A DNA stretch of 64,000 bases from Tetracentron sinense (Eukaryota > Streptophyta > Magnoliopsida > Trochodendrales > Trochodendraceae), in contig CM026567.1 in the NCBI GenBank assembly GCA_015143295.1, forward strand, positions 7,830,416 to 7,894,415, in the 5' to 3' direction. Below the pieces are notes generated by a model. The model saw only the letters and a program-made list of their open reading frames with translations. It was not told the origin of the DNA and did no database searches. Below are positions 11,144 to 22,254 of this stretch, one piece after another (the first letter of the stretch is position 1; each line of letters begins with the position of its first letter). Both the position numbers and the translations under genes were made by a program.

Positions 11144-12118
11144 GTGTGCTTCAAAACAAGAACATCCAAGACAACATGGTTCTTGGATAGTGGATGCTCA
11201 AGGCATATAACTGGGAACAAGAAGCTGTTTGTATCACTCACTCCAAAGGATGGTGGACATGTGACTTATGAAGACAATGCTAAAGGGAAGATCATTGGAA
11301 TAGGCAACATTGGTAAAAACAACTATAAGCTTATTGAAAATGTCTTGCTAGTAGATGATCTCAAGCATAATCTTATTAGCATTAGTCAACTTTGTGATAA
11401 ATGATTAAATGTCTCATTTAAATCAAATATTTGCATAATTAAGGACAAATAATCTAAACACTTTGTTTGTGGCACATAGAAATGAAAATGTTTACACCTT
11501 AGATTTTGATGAACTTAAATCTTAAAACATGATCTGTTTTTCTGTTATAGATGAAGCTAGTTGGTTATGACATAGAAGATTAGGGAATGCTAGTATTGAT
11601 CTTTTGTCTAAGCTTTCTAAAAATTAATTAGTTAAAGGCTTGCCTAAAACCAAATTTGTAAAAGACAAAATCTGTGATGCTTGCCACCTTGGAAAACAAA
11701 AAAAATCCTCTTTCAAATCTAAGAAAATCATTTCTACTTCTAAACCTCTAGAGCTCTTGCATATGAATCTATTTGGCTCAAATGAAGTAGCTAATCTAGG
11801 AGGCAAAACTTATGCTTTTGTGATTGTGGATGACTATTCAAGGTACTTTGAGTACTATTCATTTCCCACAAAATGAAGTCCCTTCTTTATTTAAAAAGTT
11901 TTACAAAAGAGTTCAAAATGAAAAAAGGTTATTATATTAACAACATAAGAAGTGATAGAGGAGGAGAGTTAAAAAAAAAAGAGCTTGAGTCATTTTATGA
12001 TGAAAATGGTTTTAACCATAATTTTTCAGCTCCTAGAACTCCCCAACAAAATGGTGTAGTAGAAAGGAAAAATAGATCTCTTCAAGAAATGGCTAGAACT
12101 ATGTTTAATGAATAGGGT
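11144..12118 (+). pseudogene. C1 protease and integrase, disrupted
   Basis: Protease is seen at 11171-11210 (WFLDSGCSRHITG) and the following SISQLCDK closes with a stop. A broken GAG-pre-integrase region follows. Integrase appears in pieces: CDACHLGKQKKSSF, FVIVDDYSRY (first catalytic Asp region), then after a frameshift near 11873 IRSDRGGEL and [14 protein letters not shown] (third catalytic residue). It ends in TAG at 12116, where the inverted LTR starts. At least four lesions. Confidence 0.8.
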
Positions 12119-13588
12119 CTAAGGTAGATTAAAAACAAAAATATAAACTACAAGTTCCATAAGTGGAATAAAGTAAAATATGCAACAAGCTAAAACAATA
12201 GAATATTAAAAGAAAGAGAAAAGAGATAAGGAGAGTGCAAACTCAAGATTTGTTCTCGAGGTTCAGCAAACCAGCCTACTCCCCACCTCAGCTTCCAGCT
12301 AGAGGATTCACCACGATTCCTTAGTCGCACTGGCTCCTTCATAGGTGGAGTCCAAATCCTTACAATCTCTCTTACAGGTCGAGATAATACCTTACAAGCT
12401 CTCCTTTAGGCCGACCTGAAACCTCTCAAGAGTACAACCCTCTCTTGATATAACTGAAGGAACAGCTTCAATGCAAGAATCCTGGATTCTTGACTAATCT
12501 CAATAAATGAGTTTTGTATTGAAAATCCGAATTGGAAGCTCCTTAAATGAGCGGCATAGGAGTGAAATACAAACTCTAATAAAGTCTCTCAAAGGAAATG
12601 GGAGTTGAATGAGCTCAAGAGAGATTTTTGGGGATTTTCTAAATATGAGAGAGAGTGAAAATTAATAGCAATGAATGAGGGATCAATAGGAGTTATTTCT
12701 GTGATCAAGAGTTGTTATTTGTTCATAAATGAACTCCTTTTATAGCATTTGATCCAATAGTGCCGTTGGGGAAGCATTAAATGCTTTTAGGTCCATTGCA
12801 AACTAGCCGTTACAAAAAAATTTCTGTTTCAGACATGATTTAGTCGACGAAGTGGAGTTCCCACGTGAGTTCGTCGTCGAATTCAAAAGACAGAATTGGA
12901 TTCTAAAAAATCCTGTAATGACTTCGTTGCCGAATTTTAACCTAACCAAAGATTTTATCGCCGAAATCAAGAGGTAGATATGAATTAAGAAGATTCTGTC
13001 ATGACTTCGTCGACGAATTCAGGATTTTTACTCTAAATTCGTCGACGAATTCTCTAGGTAGATTGAATTATCTTCTTAATTGACCTAGGATACCAAAGGG
13101 ACGTGATTGATTTTCTAGGTCAATTAGCTATGCTCTTATCATGATATTATGATTAATTAGAGCATTAGAATGATTCTCAAAAGGTATCCTAGGATCCTAT
13201 GGTCAATCTATGATTCTTGAGCTTATTCACTTCACCTTTCATTTGAGGACTTTTTACATAAGACCTATACACTCTCAAAATAAACAATACATTTAAAAAT
13301 GTTGAGAGAAGATCTTGGTTTAACTTGGGTCTTGTGATTTAGCCTTTTATCTTCAATTGACCCGACTTGGACTATGGTCTTGTCGTGAATCTTCATCTTG
13401 TATACAATGTGTTGAACTTTCTCTTGGATAATTTTCATCATTTTTCATGGTTGGAGTGCTATCAATTTGTGTATTCTGAAATGTTCAAGCACTTAAATAA
13501 GATTATTAGTACCAAATATTTTCATTTCATTGTTATGTTATTATCAAAATTATTAGGGGCACTCATGGTTGTAACCCTGAGGCTAACA
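12119..13588 (-). repeat. Inverted LTR of the C1 family
   Basis: The reverse complement matches the C1 LTR from its TGTTAGCC start (13588) to about 70 bp short of its end. TATA (minus CTATAAAAGG) is at 12736-12745. No primer site or internal sequence accompanies it, so it is a truncated solo copy head-to-head with C1. Its right edge meets the T1 LTR at GCTAACAAAGGGGGG. Confidence 0.8.
12838..13060 (-). repeat. C1-family U3 palindrome array (AATTCGTCGACGAATT type)
   Basis: Copies occur near 12842, 12867, 12922, 13003 and 13036; the best, at 13036-13053, is the perfect 16-bp palindrome AATTCGTCGACGAATT. The cluster lies about 100-300 bp upstream of the TATA box on the minus strand. Confidence 0.75.
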
Positions 13589-15439
13589 AAGGGGGGTTTA
13601 ATTGTGGTTAGGATTGCTAACCAGGGTTAGGATTGGACCAAGGTCAGTTTTATGGTCCAGCTGATTTTTTTAGGATTTTTAGATTAATTGCCTAAGATTT
13701 GTGAAGTTAAGGGGTGCTTAACCACGGTTAAATGTTAATCAGAGGTGTATTTAACCGTGGTTAAGGGTCTGGTAAAGTCCGAGGTGGGCCCAAGGGACTA
13801 GGCAGGGCCTAAAGTGGCCTCCTACCAAGCCTGGCCCCTGCAAAAGCCCAGAATCAAAACAAAATTAATGTCGGTAATTGGACTACCGACATTAAGAACA
13901 GTGTTTTTAAACTCAGCTTTTCCCACTGTAACAAGGGTTAGGGTGTAACCCTGGCTGAACTGAGATCATGGGAGTGTAGAGGGGACTCCAAAGAGGGTTT
14001 TGAGTTTGGTGAGTGCTCCAGGGGATGCCTAGAGTAGGCCCCATTGAGCTGTAAAGTCACTGTAACTGACAGTGCATATTGGCGGTAAAGGTTTTACTGT
14101 CAATCTGGCCAAAAGGGTATTGTTGGTAGAAGCTCTACTACCAATAATGCACAGTGATATTTTTCTTGAATTTAACAATGATTAAGGTCAAACCAAGCTC
14201 CTGGAAATACCAGGTGAGGTCCAGGGGAGTAAGAGGGATTCAACTTGGGCCCTGGACATGGACCAGGGCCCACCTAAGTAAACTAAACAGGCTACAAAAA
14301 GAAAAGACCAGGAATGGTGGTATTGAGATTACCATCATTCCTAGTTTTTCTCAAAACCAGATTTTCTACCCATGGGGCTGTGCACCAAGGTAACCAGGGG
14401 TTCCCCCATGATGTAAGGGACCCCCAAAAGTGTCATGGTGGATCTTGAAGTTCCAAGAATGGTGATATACTCGTAGGGGTTCACCACACTTATGGTTTAG
14501 GTGGGTGAACACCCTGTGAGGGTTTGTTTACAAACTAAGCACCAATAGTAAAGCAAATAAGCCCCATGGAAATGACCAGGGGTTCACATTAATGATAAAC
14601 CAAGGAAAAAAGAGGGTAGGGAAGTCCCTACCCTAATGCTTTGTTCACCGGCCGAATGTGGGGGAGCTATGCACAGGTGGTGGTGCTATGGTGGGGGGCT
14701 ATAGTAGTTGGGGAAGCTCGAGGTAGGTCCAGGGGAGGCCTGGGATCATGACCAGAGGGTTAAAGAGGGTTGGGGCTTGGGTTTTTGCAACAATATTTCA
14801 ACTATGGGTTATTTGCCGAACGTTTGAATGGTTGAGGGATACTGGGTTTTATAAAGGAGAGACCCAGGGACCTAAAAGGGATTAAAAGGAAGGTGGAGAA
14901 GGTGGTTGGACCCTCTGGAGGTCGAGTGGGAAGAGTTGAAGGGAGAGTTGAGCTGAGGGTGGAGGGTGCAGGGCGCTTGCAGACTGCAAACTTGATTTCA
15001 GCTATTGGCGGTAGATAGTCTACAGCCATTAGCAAAACAGGCATAATACATAATGTCGGTAAAGGATCTACCGCCATTATTAAAACAGGCAGATTCTTAA
15101 TGGTCGGTAGACCATCTACCGACATTAAAGGATTTTGGTGAAATGGGCCTAGCCCATGCACAGACAGGTCTGGGGGTTTGTCTTAGGGTTTTTAGGCCTT
15201 GTCGGCCCAATTTAAGGGTTCAGGCCCTATAGGCCATGGGTTTTAGGGTTCAAGCCCTAATGGCTCTAGGGTTGAGTCTAGGGCTTCAGCTAGGGTACCT
15301 AAGGCTAGGGTTTTTGACATGGGCTTTGTACTAGGGTTCAACTAGGGTTACCTAAGGCTAGGGTTTTTTGACAGGGGGTAACCAAGGTTAAGAGACCTTA
15401 AATATGGTTAGGTAGGGGTGTAAAAATTGGGTGCTTACA
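13589..15439 (-). repeat. T1 3' LTR (truncated at its 3' end)
   Basis: Ends (plus-strand right edge) at GTGCTTACA, i.e. LTR start TGTAAGCACC, followed by the polypurine tract. The left edge begins inside the LTR at the point equal to about 30166 in the 5' copy. It contains a TATA box (minus CTTTATAAAA, 14847-14856), inverted repeats and degenerate TAGGGTTT words at 15180-15365. Confidence 0.82.
15002..15127 (-). repeat. T1 U3 inverted-repeat array (CGGTAGA ... TCTACCG)
   Basis: Three units in the 3' LTR (TGGCGGTAGA-3 nt-TCTACAGCCA; GTCGGTAAAGGATCTACCGCC; GTCGGTAGACCATCTACCGAC) separated by a CAGGC-containing spacer. They lie 150-280 bp upstream of the TATA box on the minus strand. The 5' LTR copy at 31438-31558 keeps the same three. 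Further single inverted repeats sit downstream near 13867-13896, 14080-14150 and 14308-14340. Confidence 0.8.
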
Positions 15440-15454
15440 GCTGCCCCTCTTTTA
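15440..15454 (-). promoter_or_regulatory. T1 polypurine tract
   Basis: Minus strand AAAAGAGGGGCAGC directly before the LTR start TGTAAGCACC. The same arrangement is at 61164 in T2. Confidence 0.8.
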
Positions 15455-15913
15455 TGGAGAATGCCAAGGTTGGTGATTTGAACGGCAAAGACTGGAATCA
15501 CCCTATTTTTACATTGAGCTCGGATCTTAGGAGATGCAGTATGATGGCATATATACATGCAGTGCAAGAAATGGTGAGTGCAATGAAGTGGTACGGTCAC
15601 TACTGGGGAGAGTGAGTAGTTCAGTTTACTTACTGGAGATTTGATGGGTGTAAGGATGGCACGGCCCGGAGGTGTTGGCCAAAGGGATTTGATCAAGTTG
15701 ATCGGAAAGACACACAGGGTGTCGAGAACACACAGGGTGTTAAAAGGGACATACGAGTGACGTACACTGTAAAGGTACACACGGGATATCAAGGACACAC
15801 AGGGTGTCGAAAGGAGGACATGTAGGTGGTATACACTATAAAGGTACACACGAGATGTCATGTAATTTACACTGTAAAGGTACATATAAAAAGGGTGGTG
15901 TACACTGTAAAGT
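15455..15913 (-). other. T1 3'UTR, distal part with start of tandem repeats
   Basis: No gene seen. 15455-15680 matches the start of the T2 3'UTR at 61179-61400. From about 15720 the 69-bp-type repeat seen at 22255 begins, and is cut at 15913 by E2. Confidence 0.7.
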
Positions 15914-17241
15914 TGAAAAATCACTCGGTGAACCCCAAATAAAATATTCGAGTTGAGAACTCACAAACCCAAGGGGGGATGGCTAGCTTTCCCTATAATT
16001 CTTTCTACCCTTTTTAAGATTTAATAATTAAATTATAAACTAAGGGAAAATAATAATCAAGTGCGGAAAAGGAAAACAAGCAAACCACAACACAAGGTTT
16101 TTTACGTGGAAACCCCTCCGGGAAAAACCACGGGACCTAGTCCAGCAAAGAGATATCACTAAGACAAAGTCAACAAGAACTTACAAGACTCGAACTTGAC
16201 TCCTTCAGACTCGACACTACGATCCTTCAGTTCTTAGTCCTCCACCCCTCGAAAAGTCATCACGTACCCGTAAGTCCTGTAATCAACCGCAGTCGCTCGT
16301 ACTTCTCTTAGATCTCCACAACAACCACGATCCTTCTCGGATCGATCTCCTTCTACGAAGGCTCCGGATCACAAACACCGGCCAAAGACACACACGGGTC
16401 GGGATTGTCAAATTAATTTTCTAACAATCTCTAGAGGGATCCTAAAACCATGAAGATCACACAATGCAAGAGCTAAGAATAGAAACGTTATTCTTGCATT
16501 CTCTAGAGAGGTTGTGAGAGGAGGGATCAACTATAATCAATGAAGAATAAAAGAAACCCTAGGAGGGAGTTCTCCAGCCTCTACTCTCACAAACTAATAA
16601 GATCTTTTTGAATTAGGTCAATAGAATTCGTATTTATAGATTCCAAAGAGTTTGTATTTGAATAAGACTCGATTTTTTGCACTGAAAGATCTATCTAAGG
16701 TGCGCACCGATCTATCCATGCAAAGCACCGATCTATCCAACAAAGCACCGATCTATCCATCAAAGCATCGATCTATCCAACAAAGCACCGATTTATCCAT
16801 CAAAGCACTGATAGATCAATTCCTATGTTGATCGATCTATCCTTCATTACCAAGGATAGATCCTTCAAAATTTAACTCTCTGGAAAAAATCCTCATACAT
16901 TTTCTTACACCACCGATCTATCCAACATGGAGGAGGATAGATCCTTCATTCCATACTTAGCCAATTTCGAGTGTTTTGAAAGGCTTGAATACAATAACCT
17001 TGTTTATGGAATTATATTAACCTCCTAGGTTGATAAAAAGGTGTTCTAAGTCAAAAACCAACCTAGGTAATGGGTCACTAAGTCACTTACCTTCCTAGAT
17101 CCGGAGGTGATACTTGATGTAGATTTCTTCTCTTTTCTTCGGCTTTTTGAAGCTTTACCAAGTATGACAAGTTGACTTAAAAATGACTCCACTTAGTCTT
17201 ACGTTTTGATACATAATTAGCCAAGATATTTTGGACTTACA
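15914..17241 (-). repeat. E2 3' LTR
   Basis: TG/CA-bounded, followed on the plus strand by the reversed polypurine tract. TATA (minus CTATAAATA) at 16631-16639. The palindrome-related array is at 16705-16945. The R/U5 block near 16100-16140 is shared with E1. Confidence 0.92.
16705..16945 (-). repeat. E2 U3 array (CACCGATCTATCC, 20-bp phased), 3' LTR copy
   Basis: Copies of CACCGATCTATCC begin at 16705, 16726, 16746, 16766, 16786 and 16806, a 20-21 bp period. GATCGATCTATCC and GGATAGATCC half-sites follow. The spacer at 16876-16903 (CTCTCTGG ... CCTCATACAT) matches the E1/G2 spacer. It lies about 65 bp upstream of the TATA box. The 5' LTR copy is at 21719-21960. Confidence 0.85.
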
Positions 17242-17256
17242 ATCTCCCCCTTTGGC
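17242..17256 (-). promoter_or_regulatory. E2 polypurine tract
   Basis: Minus strand CCAAAGGGGGAGATT immediately before the 3' LTR. Similar AAGGGGGAG words recur near 17480 and 17650. Confidence 0.85.
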
Positions 17257-18939
17257 AATTCTGTGTCAAAACTCCTAGACAAACATATAAAGGACGGACT
17301 TCCAAAAACTGATTCATAAAATGAAAGATGAACTTTACATGACTCAAAAAATAAAATTACATGACGTAACCATTTACAAATGACTCATCAAACTTGTCAT
17401 GCAATTCAATGTCGAAGTCTGCAACCTGTTATCTACACATGCTAAAAACAAAGAATACCTTAAGTCTGCTCTAAACTTCTCCCCCTTTTTGGCACAAAAT
17501 GCCAAAGGTAGATAGGAAGCCAATATCACAATAGATATATCAATTAATCACATATGTACTATCAAAGCAACCACAATACAAACAAGCAACTGTAGACAAT
17601 GAGGGGACTTTAGAGCGGAGAACAAGATATAGTAATATAAAGCAAAAACTCCCCCTCAACACCACAACTTGATCTTCTACCCCTAAGATCAAGGACACTA
17701 CCTAAAGGACAGAGCAACTCATACTAGAAAGGCCCATGCCAACAAAAAAGAAAAAATACAAAATAATAAACTAAAAAATATCATGTGTCACACAAACATG
17801 CATTATAAGCATTCCAAGCAATAATAATTTAAAATTACTAGGCCAAGGAAAAAACATGATTAGTTAGACCAACTGAGGATAAGCATCTAACTAAATCTCG
17901 CCGAATGCTAAAGCATAACCAATTCACTTAGTCACAATTAGTGAACAGTTCAAAAGTGAAGCTTTGTGTGTAGTGGTGGTCTGACTAGATACTAAATCAA
18001 AGTTTCTTTCCCTTTCTAAGGATATGACATTAACCACTAAGGGGACTCCTAGAGACTCAAATCTAAGAAGTCAAACCTAGTTAGATCCAGTTTACTGATT
18101 TTTTTTATTTTTTTTTATTTTTTACATTTTAGTGAACCTTTATCCATTTTGATTTGACCTAATATTTTTATTTTACTTTGGTAAAAAACATCCTCACTAT
18201 TTTGATGTTCTTTTCCTGAACATATCTTTTCATGCAATATTGGCTTTCACACTATCCAGGTAGGTAGCTCTTCTCTATTGGCAGTAAAGGCTTTTACTCT
18301 TGCAACTCAGAAAGATACCTAACTTGTTGACATAGGTAGTCATTACTACTGTTTGCACCCAATAGTAGCTTTCACACTAGCCTAGTAGGTAGCCCTTTTT
18401 ATTGCAACAATTTTTTTTTCTCATGGAGGATACACAAAATGGGGATGACTAACTATATGGTCAATCTAGACAGGTCATCCTAGGTCACACTTTATGGATA
18501 AGTCATACACCTACAGATTAAGAAATAGACATCTCAATAGAATCCGTCAGAGTGCATGTGATAGTGCAAAGCAGACACACATGGATAAGTCTCTAACTGT
18601 GTAAGATAAAACTAGTCTAATTTTCAACCTAACCAAGAGACTATGAAGGTGATATATCCTCAATCAGCAACAAACTCATGTTCAACCTTGGACAAGTATA
18701 GAAATAAGATCACACAAGGAATGCAAATCATGCAAGTCTTACAAGGGCAACATGACAAAAATCTTTTTGGATTTTATAGCTTTTCAATGTTTTTGAGATT
18801 TTTCAAAATAAATAAAACAGAAAAATAGACCATAGCAAATAAAAACTAGTAAAAAGAAAAACTACTAGTATACACAAATTTCATAGCACTAGGAAGAGAT
18901 AGAACACTAACAGTACACCCTAGGCTATGACAGACACAG
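17257..18939 (-). other. E2 non-coding interior (pol deleted)
   Basis: No gene seen. 17257-18262 aligns with 35500-36592 of E3. Around 18245-18400 two copies of a GCTTTCACACTA...CC word flank the place where pol would be. At about 18940 sequence resumes with the end of gag. Confidence 0.7.
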
Positions 18940-20866
18940 GTTAAGTGAAGCCCTTTAGGTCTTCCTTTCTCACCCAAACAGTTTTAACAGTTTGATTGAC
19001 CCTTTGGTCTCTAACCATTTCAGTTGAGGTAGGTATGACCTTTTGTCTCTTCCTCCTGTTCCTCCTATTCTAAGATTGAGTCCTAGAATTATGGCGGGCA
19101 TTATGGTTCTCCCTGTTACCTCCTTTATTTATAGCATAAGGAGTGTCATGACCATGCCACTGTCTAAAGTTATTATAGATATTCAATATACCATCATTTA
19201 ACTTCCTAGACATCTCCACTAGGATATCAACTCTCCTTCGAAGATTTCCATTAAAATTGATTTGGTTCCTAGAATAATGATTGGGCATTCTTCGAAGTTT
19301 AGGACATCGAGGCCTAATATGACCCTTCACTCCACATTTATGACATGTAGGAATGAATTTCTGAGTAGAAGGATCTTTCCTATTCTCAGGAGGGTGCCTT
19401 TTATCACCAGGCTCAGTGTTCGAGGTGGATGAAGTTCCCTTCTCATCTCCACACCTCAGATTTTGCTTAAGATCAGCCAACTTGATTTCAAGACTTGTCT
19501 TTTCATCAAGACAAACATGCAAATCAGATTCAAGAAGCTGAGTCTTGACAAGGAGGGAAGCCTTCTCTTCCTCAAGCTGAGACACAAGAGCTTTCAATCC
19601 AGAAGTCACTTGGTCTAAGGCATATCTTTCCTTTTCAATAAATTTAACCTTTTTGGTCAAGGAAATCTGACCCTTTTTCAACTTTAGGCATTCCTGAAAC
19701 AACTCATCATAGGCTGTCTCGAGATCTTCCTCAGAATTCGAGTCATTTTGACTCTCTTCATCATCCTCACCATCAATATGGTGTTGGTTACTCACACTTA
19801 AATTTGAAGAAGATTCTTCAATCCCATTTATGGAAGTAGTGAAGGCCATGTAATTCCTAGTCTTCTCACAAGAACTATCTGATTCTTCAGATTCAGATTC
19901 ACTATCATCCTTTGCCTTGCTCTTAGATTTCTTCTCATTTGAGCAATCAACAGCAATATGGCCGAAGCCTTGACATTCATAGCATTGAACGCCTTGGGAT
20001 TTACTGTCCACACTTTTAAGATGTGTCTTATATTCATAGTGTTTGGACTTAGGCTTTTCAAAAGATCTTTGTTCATTCAGATTAAATCTTTTATTGAATT
20101 TCAGAAATTTTCTGAATTTCTTTGAAAGCAAAGCCATATCTTCTACATCCTTCTCAGAGTGACTATCTGAACCATCTATAGATTCCTTGACAGATTTCAA
20201 GGCAATTTATTTTGGTTTCTTAGATGGGTGCAGATTTAACTCATAAGTTTGGAGAGAACCAACCAACTCTTCAATTTTGAGAGCATCAATATTTTTGCTC
20301 TCTTCGATGGAGGTAACTTTTGATCTAAATCTCTCAGACAGAGATCTCAAGAGCTTCCTAATAATTTTGGACTCAGATATACTTTCTCCTAGGTTAAAAC
20401 ATGAATTAACAATATCACTCAGATCAGCATAAAAACCATCAAAAGTTTCATTGTCATTCATTCTCAAATTTTCAAATTTAGAAGTAAGCATTTGAAGTTT
20501 GGAGATCTTGACTGTTGTAGTGCCTTCATGGGTAAGTTTAAGAGTGTCCCATGCATCCTTCGAAGTGTCACATTTAGAAATACGCCGAAATTCTTCGGGT
20601 GTGACAGCAGTGAAGATTGCATTTAGACCCTTATTGTTCCATCTACAACTTTCAAGTTCTACAGTGGTCCAGTTAGTAGAAGGTTTAGGGACGGTTTGAT
20701 TATCTATGGTCATTGTTGGAGAGGTCCAACCTTGTTCAACAGAGATCCATACTCTCTCATCCAAGGATTTTAGAAAGGCTCTCATACAAGCTTTCTAATA
20801 GGCATAATTGTTCCCATAAAAAAATGGGGGACAAGAGATGGATCCTCCTTCTTTTTGGAGATTCAT
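18940..20866 (-). pseudogene. E2 gag, with nonsense codons
   Basis: ATG at 20866-20864 opens MNLQKEGGS as in E1. A TAG follows near 20797 (Trp position of NYAYW), then an open UBN2 domain (20785-20207), TAA at 20209-20207, a second open part to 19070 with knuckles CYECQGFGHIAVDC and CHKCGVKGHIRPRC and a coiled coil between, then TAG at 19072 and decay to about 18940, just before protease would begin. Length and order match E1 residues 1-760. Capsid function is known for the family; this copy cannot make full-length Gag without readthrough. Confidence 0.82.
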
Positions 20867-20912
20867 ATTCACCGAATATAGAATGAGATCGCACTAATAA
20901 ATTAGTGAACCC

Positions 20913-20924
20913 GCTCTGATACCA
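20913..20924 (-). promoter_or_regulatory. E2 primer binding site (initiator Met-tRNA)
   Basis: TGGTATCAGAGC on the minus strand, two bases inside the 5' LTR. Confidence 0.92.
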
Positions 20925-20926
20925 AT

Positions 20927-22254
20927 TGAAAAATCACTCGGTGAAGCCCAAATAAAATATTCGAGTTGAGAACTCACAAACCCAAGGGGGGATGGCTAGC
21001 TTTCCCTATAATTCTTTCTACCCTTTTTAAGATTTAATAATTAAATTATAAACTAAGGGAAAATAATAATCAAGTGCGGAAAAGGAAAACAAGCAAACCA
21101 CAACACAAGGTTTTTTACGTGGAAACCCTTTCGGGAAAAACCACGGGACCTAGTCCAGCAAAGAGATATCACTAAGACAAAGTCAACAAGAACTTACAAG
21201 ACTCGAACTTGACTCCTTCGGACTCGACACTACGATCCTTCAGTTCTTAGTCCTCCACGCCTCGAAAAGTCATCACGTACCCGCAAGTCCCGTAATCAAC
21301 CGCAGTCACTCGTACTTCTCTTAGATCTCCACAACAACCACGATCCTTCTCGGATCGATCTCCTTCTACGAAGGCTCCGGATCACAAACACCGGCCAAAG
21401 ACACACACGTGTCGGGATTGTCAAATTAATTTTCTAACAATCTCTAGAGGGATCTTAAAACCATGAAGATCACACAATGCAAGAGCTAAGAATAGAAACG
21501 TTATTCTTGCATTCTCTAGAGAGGTTGTGAGAGGAGGGATCAACTATAATCAATGAAGAATAAAAGAAACCCTAGGAGAGAGTTCTCCAGCCTCTACTCT
21601 CACAAACTAATAAGATCTTTTTGAATTAGGTCAATAGAATTCATATTTATAGATTCCAAAGAGTTTGTATTTGAATAGGACTCGATTTTTTGCACTGAAG
21701 GATCTATCTAAGGTGAGCACCGATCTATCCATGCAAAGCACCGATCTATCCAACAAAGCACCGATCTATCCATCAAAGCATCGATCTATCCAACAAAGCA
21801 CCGATCTATCCATCAAAGCACTGATAGATCAATTCCTATGTTGATCGATCTATCCTTCATTACCAAGGATAGATCCTTCAAAATCTAACTCTCTGGAAAA
21901 AATCCTCATACATTTTCTTACACCACCGATCTATCCAACATGGAGGAGGATAGATCCTTCATTCCATACTTAGCCAATTTCGAGTGTTTTGAAAGGCTTG
22001 AATACAATAACCTTGTTTATGGAATTATATTAACCTCCTAGGTTGATAAAAAGGTGTTCTAAGTCAAAAACCAACCTAGGTAATGGGTCACTAAGTCACT
22101 TACCTTCCTAGATCCGGAGGTGATACTTGATGTAGATTTCTTCTCTTTTCTTCGGCTTTTTGAAGCTTTACCAAGTATGACAAGTTGACTTAAAAATGAC
22201 TCCACTTAGACTTATGTTTTGATACATAATTAGCCAAGATATTTTGGACTTACA
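20927..22254 (-). repeat. E2 5' LTR
   Basis: Same length as the 3' LTR (1328 bp), with TATA (minus) at 21644-21652 and the 20-bp-phased array at 21719-21960 with spacer near 21890. Confidence 0.92.

Larger units (their letters stand above)
6641..12118 (+). mobile_element. Ty1/copia element C1 (SIRE-like), broken
   Basis: Order on the plus strand: LTR 6641-9330 (split by a LINE), Met-tRNA primer site, decayed gag, protease, integrase. Sequence then stops at integrase and abuts an inverted LTR of the same family. Lys/Glu-rich gag with runs of Ser/Asp, and integrase directly after protease, suggest a SIRE/Maximus-type copia. RT, RNase H and the 3' LTR are missing here; C2 at 57 kb may be a relative. 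Confidence 0.85.
15914..22254 (-). mobile_element. Non-autonomous copia element E2, nested in T1
   Basis: Two 1328-bp LTRs (15914-17241 and 20927-22254) flank a 3.7-kb interior with gag but no protease, integrase or RT. It interrupts the T1 tandem repeat; the flanking words AAAGT (15909-15913) and AAAGG (22255-22259) look like a 5-bp target duplication with one change. Reading by eye I count roughly 18 mismatches between LTRs, so it is among the youngest insertions here. It must have been mobilised in trans. Confidence 0.92.
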
